A DNA stretch of 23,129 nt. Source: Rickettsia typhi (lineage in GTDB: Bacteria > Pseudomonadota > Alphaproteobacteria > Rickettsiales > Rickettsiaceae). The DNA lies in contig CAMCTQ010000007.1 in NCBI GenBank assembly GCA_945878545.1, positions 1-23,129 on the forward strand. The letters are read 5' to 3'. Position 1 is the first letter of the stretch; every line of letters begins with the position of its first letter. This document shows, in pieces, positions 7,384-13,941 of this stretch. A model generated the notes under the pieces. That model had not been told where the DNA came from. It made no database searches and was given only the letters and a program-made list of their open reading frames with translations. The position numbers and the translations under genes are program-made.

Positions 7384-8568
7384 ATGCCAAAACAACTTTC
7401 TCCGAACACCATTTTAGTAGTGTGTTGTACAAGCGGTGACAACCCATCATGGAGTTTAGGTTATTGTAGCCTTGACCTATCACTGATTACATATATAGCA
7501 AATAAATGTAATCACAATAAAGTTACAAGCATAAATCTTTGTTCTACTGATATACCAGCAGATGGAGTTAAAACTATCGCTAGAATGTTAGTGACCAATA
7601 GCTCTATTACATATTTAAACATGGGGTCAAATAGCATAGATAGTCAAGGAGCAGTCGATATAGCTCTAGCACTAGAATCAAACACCTCTCTTACAAAATT
7701 AGAGCTATCTCACAATAGAATGCTAAATGATGGAATACAGGCATTAGCATCAGCTTTAGAAGCTAACCATTCTATTGAGATATTAAATATAGGTTACAAC
7801 AATATGACAGCTCATGGGGCTCTATATATTAGCAAAATGTTAAGGCATAACGATTCTATTACAAGCTTAAACATAGAAGGCAATGGTGTAGGTGATAAGG
7901 GTATAAAAGCTATTGCTGCGGCATTAGAAACTAATCATTTTATTGAAAGAGTGAATTTTAGTAATTGTGATATAGGTAATGAAGGTGCAAAAGCACTTGC
8001 TGCTTTGATATCAGTTAATCATGTTATTAAAACTTTAGATCTAGGGGGGAATAATATCACTATAACTGGTATCAAGTACTTATCCAAAGCGTTGATGAGT
8101 AATCAAGTTATTCATAGTATGAATATGAAGTTTAGTATTGATTTATTGGGTGATGCGGGCTATGACTGTATAGCATATTATATTCATCGTAACACAAAAT
8201 TAATCCAGGATCTCGCCACTTTTATTACAAACTGTACTAGTGTTGATTTTAACAATCCAGACCTAGACAATAATGTTAAGTTCATAGTAAGTAATATAAA
8301 GTATTTTAAAGCTTTTCAAGTTGTTGATCAATCTGCACTTTGGTCATGTTTTGCAAAGACATCAAGTAAAGAGACAATTCAGGATTCACTTGATAATTTC
8401 TCCACATTGATACTAAAGAGTTTTGGTTTAGATAAGCATATAACGGTTCCAGAAGTCGTTAACATAATTCATGATTTTGTTGGATCAGAAAGCCTTTGGC
8501 CATTTACAGAAACATCGGCCGTATCTCTGAGCGGGAATCATCAAGTAGAATGTTGTACATTACTCTAA
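7384..8568 (+). CDS. Leucine-rich repeat protein (ribonuclease-inhibitor/NLR type) ending in a CaaX box
   Basis: This 394-aa protein has about eight 28-residue LRRs of the eukaryote-like ribonuclease-inhibitor type at residues 47-265. Typical units are ITYLNMGSNSIDSQGA and IKTLDLGGNNITITGI, each followed by an AxALxxN helix. A helical C-terminal region (about 270-378) resembles the end of the next protein: SFGLD to LWPF at 346-374 against SLGLG to SPF. There is no signal peptide or membrane segment. The last residues are ECCTLL, so the final four, CTLL, fit a CaaX box of the geranylgeranyl type with an extra adjacent Cys. The start has a strong GAGG site at 7375-7378. A host-directed effector is my inference. 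Confidence 0.88.
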   Translation: MPKQLSPNTILVVCCTSGDNPSWSLGYCSLDLSLITYIANKCNHNKVTSINLCSTDIPADGVKTIARMLVTNSSITYLNMGSNSIDSQGAVDIALALESNTSLTKLELSHNRMLNDGIQALASALEANHSIEILNIGYNNMTAHGALYISKMLRHNDSITSLNIEGNGVGDKGIKAIAAALETNHFIERVNFSNCDIGNEGAKALAALISVNHVIKTLDLGGNNITITGIKYLSKALMSNQVIHSMNMKFSIDLLGDAGYDCIAYYIHRNTKLIQDLATFITNCTSVDFNNPDLDNNVKFIVSNIKYFKAFQVVDQSALWSCFAKTSSKETIQDSLDNFSTLILKSFGLDKHITVPEVVNIIHDFVGSESLWPFTETSAVSLSGNHQVECCTLL

Positions 8569-8628
8569 TGGTAGGAATTATCAATATAGTTTAGCAGTTC
8601 GAGAAAATTTTAATAATTTAAAATTTAT

Positions 8629-8635
8629 GAGGTGA
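8629..8635 (+). promoter_or_regulatory. Strong Shine-Dalgarno site of the second LRR gene, shared leader with the first
   Basis: GAGGTGA lies 4 bases before the ATG at 8640 and fixes this start, and with it the N-terminal glycine. The bases before it (AATTTATGAGGTGACTTTA) resemble the leader of the first LRR gene (AATTTATGAGGCTTAT), so the upstream signal was duplicated along with the gene. Most genes in this window lack such a clear ribosome-binding site. Confidence 0.7.
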
Positions 8636-8639
8636 CTTT

Positions 8640-10436
8640 ATGGGCAACAAAACATCGAGAATGAAGCACACGTTCTCAAGGCTTAATGAAGAGCCACCAG
8701 AGCAGTGTAGTATAATAGTGCAAAATAAAAAGATCTACACAACGCTACGGGACATAATTACTTTCTCCCCTGCATTACTGGAAACAAAAAGTCAAATAGT
8801 ACAAAATTCTAATGGTTGTATTTCGTTTGCATCTAATCCATTGACTATTCAAGATCGAGTTGAGGCATTAAGAATGTTGAATTTACATCCATCAGTTATA
8901 GAAATAAATTTTTCTGATAATCCAATAGATACAATAGGAATGCAAGCATTAGCTAGTGCCTTAAAAACAAATCATTCGGTTACTAGCATCAATCTATCCC
9001 GGTGTGACATCGAGGATGGTGGGGCAATCGCTCTCGCAGATGTTTTGACAATTAATCATCCCATTACTAACCTTAACCTTTATGATAATCGCATAAGCGT
9101 TACTGGCATAACTACATTAGCTAGTGCTTTGAAGTCAAATACAGTAATTAATACTTTAAATGTAGGTCAAAATCGACTAATGGGTGATATAGGATTCAAG
9201 ACCATGCTAAGTGCTTTAGAGAATCATCACTCTCTTCATAGTTTAGATCTTTCATTAATTACACTTCATGCTAAAGGAATAGATTCAATAGCACAGTTTT
9301 TAAGAGTGGATAAATCTATTGAGACTCTTAATTTAACTGCTTGTTGCATACACACTAATGGTGCAAGAGAAATAGCCAGTGCTTTGGAGCAAAATCATAC
9401 TATGACTCACCTCAATCTTTCTAGTAATCCAATAGGCCCCAAAGGAGCAAAAGCAATGGCTAAAGCTTTATATGCTAATGAATCTCTATCTCTCAATCTA
9501 GCTTTTTGTAATTTGGGAGATGAGGGGAGCAGTGCAGTAGTCCTGGCTATGAAATTAGCTAGGAGTGCTAAATTAGATTTTATTGGTTGTGAAATAGGGA
9601 ATGATGGAATCAGAACAATAGCTCCCTATATAAAACAGAACCATAGCATAACCATGGTTGACTTATCTGATAACCAGATTAGTTATAGAGGAGCTGCTGC
9701 ATTATCAGAAATTTTAAAACATAATTATACACTTAAGAGTCTTGATTTAGGATATAATATGCTTGGCGAGAAAGGAGTCATCAAGATAGCTGAATCCCTA
9801 AAGAGTAATTGGTCACTAATCGAGCTTAACCTATCGCACAATAGAATAACCTCGCTAGGACTCATAGAATTTGCTAAAGCCTTGAAACACAACTCTTCAC
9901 TTCATGTTCTTAATTTAAGCTCTAATGATATAGAAGACGAAGGAGCGATAGAGCTAGCCTACGCTTTAAAGCTTAATAAATCACTTCATACTCTGAATTT
10001 AGACCATAATCGAATCTGTGATGTAGGCGCATTAAAAATAATTGAGGCATTAAGAGTAAATTATTTTCTTACAACATTATCTTGTGAAGGTAATGCATCT
10101 CACGAGTATATGATGAGTAGTAAATTGTATGAAAACATAAAAAGTTATACAGGTCAAAATAAGGAGCTAGTTATGACTTTGGCTCAGCAAATAGCTATTG
10201 AGTTCAACGTTAGAACTACAAAAGAATATATTAGCAAGGTACGTGAGAAATATGATAATGTTGATAAAATTTTATTTAATGAATGTTTAATGAGCCTTGG
10301 TTTAGGTCAGGAGAAAGCAACTAATATAATATGGGTGCTTGATAATTATATGACTGACCAGTCCATATCGCCTTTTATGCTCACAAGTGTTGCAGATGAT
10401 TCTTCAGTGGAAGTAGACATTGGAGGGGAGCACTAA
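8640..10436 (+). CDS. Large leucine-rich repeat protein with an N-myristoylation-like N-terminus
   Basis: This 598-aa paralogue of the preceding gene has about 15 LRRs of roughly 28 residues from about 86 to 485. Most are well conserved (LKSLDLGYNMLGEKGV, LHVLNLSSNDIEDEGA); those near 282-320 are shortened or degenerate. Residues 1-85 form a unique N-terminal region and about 500-598 a helical tail. The protein begins MGNKTSRMKH, which fits the eukaryotic N-myristoylation pattern (G2, small residue at 6, no Pro at 7) followed by basic residues. There is no signal peptide. The final His and stop codon lie inside the right copy of the 128-bp repeat, so the original C-terminus may have been replaced. 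Proposed role: host-directed scaffold or effector, by inference only. Confidence 0.88.
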   Translation: MGNKTSRMKHTFSRLNEEPPEQCSIIVQNKKIYTTLRDIITFSPALLETKSQIVQNSNGCISFASNPLTIQDRVEALRMLNLHPSVIEINFSDNPIDTIGMQALASALKTNHSVTSINLSRCDIEDGGAIALADVLTINHPITNLNLYDNRISVTGITTLASALKSNTVINTLNVGQNRLMGDIGFKTMLSALENHHSLHSLDLSLITLHAKGIDSIAQFLRVDKSIETLNLTACCIHTNGAREIASALEQNHTMTHLNLSSNPIGPKGAKAMAKALYANESLSLNLAFCNLGDEGSSAVVLAMKLARSAKLDFIGCEIGNDGIRTIAPYIKQNHSITMVDLSDNQISYRGAAALSEILKHNYTLKSLDLGYNMLGEKGVIKIAESLKSNWSLIELNLSHNRITSLGLIEFAKALKHNSSLHVLNLSSNDIEDEGAIELAYALKLNKSLHTLNLDHNRICDVGALKIIEALRVNYFLTTLSCEGNASHEYMMSSKLYENIKSYTGQNKELVMTLAQQIAIEFNVRTTKEYISKVREKYDNVDKILFNECLMSLGLGQEKATNIIWVLDNYMTDQSISPFMLTSVADDSSVEVDIGGEH

Positions 10437-10558
10437 GGGTTCTGATACTGTCTTAAGAGTCAAGTAAAAAATCTGGATTAAAGCGAGTAAGTTTTGTCGC
10501 AAATTTTGGATAGACTTACATTTTAGAAATAATGTACTAGGTGCTGGTAAAAGCTGGC
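10431..10558 (+). repeat. Right inverted copy of the 128-bp repeat flanking the LRR gene pair
   Basis: This is the partner of 7087-7214 in opposite orientation, about 95% identical. Its first six bases, CACTAA, supply the last codon and stop of the second LRR gene. An IS6-like end is at 10491-10507 (GTTTTGTCGCAAATTTT). Together with the left copy it encloses 3216 bp containing just the two LRR genes. Confidence 0.9.
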
Positions 10559-10868
10559 CTAATTTAGCCGGGTTAGAAGCTGTAAGTTCTACCAAAAGAC
10601 AATGAGTTGTTGCTATTAGACAAGTCAAATATCTTAATATTGAACAAAACCATCGATCAAGCGAATTACCAAGCCGATGCTTGGTTTTAAGACTTTTACC
10701 AGCTCAGCTGCAACAGTTGCAAGTATTGAGTTACAAAGAATGTTAAAAAAGGAGCAAAATCGTTTAAATATCGACCTGCCTAATTGTAAATAATTTTATG
10801 CCTTATCGGGATAATTTCATCCAAAATAACCATACAATATCTTCTCTAGAAAAATTTGCGACAGAAGC
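10490..10868 (+). mobile_element. Internally deleted IS6-family insertion sequence
   Basis: The left end TTTTGTCGCAAATTTT (10492-10507) and right end (complement of 10851-10866, TTCTGTCGCAAATTTT) match at 15 of 16 positions. Both resemble the family's GGTTCTGTTGCAAA-type terminal repeats. Between them are the transposase C-terminal remnant and about 60 bases of non-coding DNA. At about 380 bp it is around half the length of a complete IS6 element, so most of the transposase has been lost and the copy cannot move by itself. Confidence 0.7.
10558..10793 (+). pseudogene. IS6-family transposase C-terminal remnant
   Basis: Several frames together spell the end of an IS6/IS26-like transposase. First comes AGLEAVSSTKRQ, then a TGA stop and VVAIRQVKYLNIEQNHRS. 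After a shift of frame the sequence gives KRITKPMLGFKTFTSSAATV and ASIELQRMLKKEQNR, ending at the TAA at 10793. The QVKYLN, EQNHR and KRITKPMLGFK blocks are family hallmarks, including the region of the last catalytic Glu. At least one in-frame stop and one small deletion break it. No other gene is seen in the stretch from 10437 to 10896. Confidence 0.85.
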
Positions 10869-10896
10869 GATAATTCAAAGAAATGGACTATATAGT

Positions 10897-11256
10897 TTAC
10901 TTTATTGCTCTTTGTAGGAGACGTTTGAATTCTGATGATAATTTGGCAAATTCTACTAAGTCAAAACCTTTGTACGGAATAAAAATTACAGCTATTTTTG
11001 ATAAATTAAGGTCGCTATCATTTAGCATTATTCTCATCAAATGTCTTATCCGACGCTTAATTTTATTCCTAATACAAGCTTTTTTGGAAAGTTTTTTACT
11101 AACTTTCATCCCCAAAAAAGTGGGGTTTTCAGTGTCAACTTCAATAAAATTAAAATTTGGGGCAATTACTGTGATAAAATATGGACTAGATACCTTTTTG
11201 CCGTGTAAATTAACAAGATTAAATTCTTTTTGATTTCTTAGAGAATAAAGGGGCAC
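10897..11256 (-). CDS. rnpA: Ribonuclease P protein component RnpA
   Basis: This small basic protein assists the RNase P RNA in trimming the 5' ends of tRNA precursors. The 119-aa product carries the family signature RNKIKRRIRHLMR at about residues 62-74, preceded by FLGMKVSKKLSKKA, and ends with a helix containing EFKRLLQRAIK. The start codon is GTG at 11256; PLYSLRNQKEFN after it is the expected beginning, so the GTG is accepted. It follows rpmH after only 6 bases, the classic rpmH-rnpA operon. Confidence 0.95.
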   Translation of the reverse strand: MPLYSLRNQKEFNLVNLHGKKVSSPYFITVIAPNFNFIEVDTENPTFLGMKVSKKLSKKACIRNKIKRRIRHLMRIMLNDSDLNLSKIAVIFIPYKGFDLVEFAKLSSEFKRLLQRAIK

Positions 11257-11262
11257 AATTAA

Positions 11263-11397
11263 TTAGGCGGTTAATTTCTTTCTTCCTTTTGCCCTGCGGT
11301 TTTTTATAACTGATCTACCACCCACTGTCTCCATTCTTGAACGAAAACCATGTCTTCTTTTTCTGACTAACTTACTAGGTTGAAATGTACGTTTCAT
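11263..11397 (-). CDS. rpmH: 50S ribosomal protein L34
   Basis: The 44-aa product begins [20 protein letters not shown], continues [20 protein letters not shown] and ends KLTA. This is the complete L34 sequence pattern, with nearly every residue conserved. It is first in the rpmH-rnpA operon, behind its own promoter about 40 bases upstream. Confidence 0.98.
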   Translation of the reverse strand: MKRTFQPSKLVRKRRHGFRSRMETVGGRSVIKNRRAKGRKKLTA

Positions 11398-11434
11398 ATT
11401 ACTAAATTTTATTTTTTGCAATGACTAATAGCAG

Positions 11435-11463
11435 AATCTAATAAAAAACATCCCGTTTGTCAA
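11435..11463 (-). promoter_or_regulatory. Promoter of rpmH-rnpA
   Basis: On the minus strand a perfect TTGACA (11463-11458) is followed after 17 bases by TAGATT (11440-11435), 4 of 6 to the -10 consensus. Transcription would start near 11428. A divergent TTGACA on the plus strand (11472-11477) sits 8 bases away and may belong to an mscS promoter, but its best -10 candidate, TATAGT at 11500-11505, is 22 bases off. Confidence 0.6.
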
Positions 11464-11535
11464 CTCAAATATTGACAACAGTGTTTATGTTACTAGTTTT
11501 ATAGTAAAACCTTTAAAAAAATATAAGATAAAATT

Positions 11536-12399
11536 ATGACAAGCTTAATGATACCATCTCAAATTGATCCATCAATTTTTCATGATATGTGGCAATATGG
11601 TCTGGTGAATATTTCCGGTAATGACATAAAAGTTAGCAATATTATTATAGCGCTAATATTACTAGTTACTGGTTTAAAAATTTCAAAGAAACTCACTAGA
11701 TTAATTGTACCGATCATATCAAAAAAATTACACCCCGATCAAGATCTACTATATAATATGGAACGGTTAATTTTAGGTACATTTTTTGGAATTACAATTC
11801 TGCTTTCATTACAAGTAGCAAATATTCCTCTTGCTATATTTGCCTTTATTGGAGGAGCTTTCGCGATTGGCCTCGGTCTCGGCGCTCAAGGTTTTGTAAA
11901 TAATTTGATAAATACCATAATTATTATGGTAGAGAAACCTATAAAGATTGGAGATATTGTAGAGATTCAAGGTACCATTGGTATAGTGAAATCAATAGGG
12001 ACAAGGTGCATCAATATCAATAGTTTTAATTCTGGAGAAGTTTTAATACCTAACACAATACTGATGCATAATAAAGTATCTAAATGGCCCTGCGACGACA
12101 ATATTGTATACTTTATCTACATTAATGTACAAAAAAAGGACGACTTGCAACTCGATCATAAATTCATTATCCAACAACTAAAGATAGCCATTAATGAATT
12201 AGAGCCTTTAATCGTAACTACTGAACCTGAAATCTATTTAACTAAAATTTCTGAGTTGGAGGACCAATTCTTTTTGAAATTTGCTTGTAATATGAAGTCT
12301 CTGAAAGAGCATAGATTTATAAAGGATAAAGTAAACTTTGCATTACTTAAACATCTTAATATTCCTTTTAAAGTAGAGTATTCTGAAAATTTAGGATAG
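11536..12399 (+). CDS. MscS-family small-conductance mechanosensitive channel
   Basis: The product forms a heptameric inner-membrane channel that releases solutes on hypo-osmotic shock. The 287-aa length is that of a minimal MscS. Hydrophobic segments lie at about 34-50 and 78-95. The pore-lining third helix and family core IFAFIGGAFAIGLGLGAQGF spans 101-120, followed by VNNLINTIIIMVEKPIKIGD. The beta domain contains GIVKSIGTRC and the signature VLIPN (169-173). The C-terminal cytoplasmic domain is present. It is divergent from rpmH, with a HIG1 protein 52 bases downstream. Confidence 0.93.
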   Translation: MTSLMIPSQIDPSIFHDMWQYGLVNISGNDIKVSNIIIALILLVTGLKISKKLTRLIVPIISKKLHPDQDLLYNMERLILGTFFGITILLSLQVANIPLAIFAFIGGAFAIGLGLGAQGFVNNLINTIIIMVEKPIKIGDIVEIQGTIGIVKSIGTRCININSFNSGEVLIPNTILMHNKVSKWPCDDNIVYFIYINVQKKDDLQLDHKFIIQQLKIAINELEPLIVTTEPEIYLTKISELEDQFFLKFACNMKSLKEHRFIKDKVNFALLKHLNIPFKVEYSENLG

Positions 12400-12451
12400 A
12401 ATTAATCGCTGTTAGCATTAAGATTAAAATATTATTTAGATTAAGAAATAT

Positions 12452-12637
12452 ATGAATTATCTCCTTTTTTTGTTCATAATCATTACTATGACTGTTTTAT
12501 TGTTAGGCTTGTTATCTATGGCAAGAGGCGATAAAATCAGCAAAAAGTTCGGCACAAAATTAATGACGTTGAGAGTTATTTTTCAGGGTCTAGCACTTTT
12601 AACTCTAGTTGGGATTTACTTTTTTAGCGGTAAATAA
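12452..12637 (+). CDS. HIG1-domain small membrane protein (twin transmembrane)
   Basis: This 61-aa protein has two membrane helices (about 2-24 and 41-58) joined by a basic loop, MARGDKISKKFGTKLMTLR, then RVIFQGLALL. The short helix, charged loop, R-x-x-x-QG pattern and length match the HIG_1_N family of alphaproteobacteria. Members are bacterial relatives of mitochondrial Rcf1/HIGD proteins that associate with cytochrome c oxidase. A role in respiratory supercomplexes is therefore likely, but is inferred from the family. Confidence 0.8.
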   Translation: MNYLLFLFIIITMTVLLLGLLSMARGDKISKKFGTKLMTLRVIFQGLALLTLVGIYFFSGK

Positions 12638-12670
12638 ACTAATGATTGAGAAATAATTTCAAAGAGATTA

Positions 12671-12876
12671 ATATCCACAGAAATTGTGCATAACTGTGTG
12701 AATAATAGGTAAGATTAGAGCAAAAATTCCAATGATTACCTAGAAAAACTACATGTTGATTAAAAAATGAGCGTTGCCTCAAAAGTGGCATGAATCCAAT
12801 GAATTAAAAAATTTCCCGTTAAATAAACAATATAAGAAAACTTAAAGTTCAGTAGTAATTATTAATTTGTGCATAA
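12671..12876. promoter_or_regulatory. Cluster of DnaA boxes in a gene-free stretch
   Basis: Between the HIG1 gene and yebC (12638-13014) I see no gene. There are three exact matches to the DnaA box TTATNCACA on the minus strand: 12685-12693 (TTATGCACA), 12697-12705 (TTATTCACA) and 12868-12876 (TTATGCACA). A one-mismatch box, ATATCCACA, is at 12671-12679 on the plus strand. Two copies share the longer string TTGTGCATAACT. This could be a DnaA-binding regulatory or titration site, or part of a replication origin. Confidence 0.5.
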
Positions 12877-13014
12877 CTTTCCTGAACTGGAGCAAATAAA
12901 CCTTGTCTCTACAAGAATCACAGGAAATTTAGTATTCGCAATACTTTCTATGAATTTTCAAATTGCAGAAATTACTTAGTCATTTGATTTGAACTTATCT
13001 AATATTATATAGGA

Positions 13015-13767
13015 CTAATCAGAGAACTTATTATATAATTCTTCAGATAGTTCATAGTTACCAAATACTTTCTGCACGTCATCGCTTTCTTCAAGGGCGT
13101 CTATTAATTTAAATAGCTTCGTGGCCTTTTCTTCATCTTCTACTAATATAGTATTATGAGCTTTCCATTCTAGTTCAGATTCAATTGGAGTATTAAATAT
13201 TTTTGTTAAATATTCAAGGCTCTCAGAAAATGATTCCACTGCGGTATAAATTATATGCTCAAGCTCATCAGAGACCACATCTTCCGCGCCGGCTTCAATA
13301 GCTGCCGCCAGAATTTGATCTGCGCTGGCTGTCGAAAAAGGGTACACAATTTTTCCGACATGATCAAACATAAAGCTCACACTACCTGATTCTCCTAAAT
13401 TACCACCGTATTTAGTAAAACAACTTCTAATATCTGATACTGTGCGATTTTTATTATCTGTTAAGGTTTCAACAATAATTGCAATGCCTCCTGGCAAAAA
13501 ACCTTCATACCTAATCTCTACATAATCATCTCCGAAAGTTGGATCAGATGCTTGTGCCAAAGCTCTATCAATTCTTTCTTTAGGTAAATTATGACTTCTT
13601 GCAGCTGAAATGCTATTTCTTAACCTTGGATTAGCTCCTGAATCAGGGCCACCAATTTTAGCTGCTGTAATAATTTCTCTGACGAGCTTAGTAAAAACCT
13701 TGGCTCTTTTTTTATCCTGAGCCCCTTTCCTATGTTGAATATTTTTAAATTTAGAATGTCCGGCCAT
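13015..13767 (-). CDS. yebC: YebC/TACO1-family translational/transcriptional regulator
   Basis: The 250-aa protein opens with the family hallmark [20 protein letters not shown], followed by FTKLVREI and the segment [20 protein letters not shown]. The central [17 protein letters not shown] and [13 protein letters not shown] motifs are intact. YebC-type proteins were long listed as DNA-binding regulators; recent work links the family, like mitochondrial TACO1, to translation through proline stretches on the ribosome. It is transcribed alone, toward the DnaA-box region. Confidence 0.96.
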   Translation of the reverse strand: MAGHSKFKNIQHRKGAQDKKRAKVFTKLVREIITAAKIGGPDSGANPRLRNSISAARSHNLPKERIDRALAQASDPTFGDDYVEIRYEGFLPGGIAIIVETLTDNKNRTVSDIRSCFTKYGGNLGESGSVSFMFDHVGKIVYPFSTASADQILAAAIEAGAEDVVSDELEHIIYTAVESFSESLEYLTKIFNTPIESELEWKAHNTILVEDEEKATKLFKLIDALEESDDVQKVFGNYELSEELYNKFSD

Positions 13768-13941
13768 AATAGCGCTTGTTACTTTATAATTTTATAATTA
13801 TGCCATTCTAAATATAGAATAATGATAAGGCAATTAATATATTTGCTTTTTAAAATTATATTGTGATGCTTTTGCTATTGATTCTATATTAATTTTGAAA
13901 ATTAATAATTTCATAACATTTCTATGCTAGTATGTTAGGAT

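Noticed and set aside
10404..10628. 74-aa minus-strand open frame
   Set aside because: It runs through the 128-bp repeat and transposase remnant against the recognisable reading direction and has no recognisable motif.
10883..11233. 116-aa plus-strand open frame
   Set aside because: Antisense shadow of rnpA, whose signature motif and operon position are clear.
12638..13014. Calling the DnaA-box region oriC outright
   Set aside because: There is no dnaA, hemE or parAB neighbour and no skew data; the reported Rickettsiales origin lies beside hemE, so only a DnaA-box cluster is claimed.
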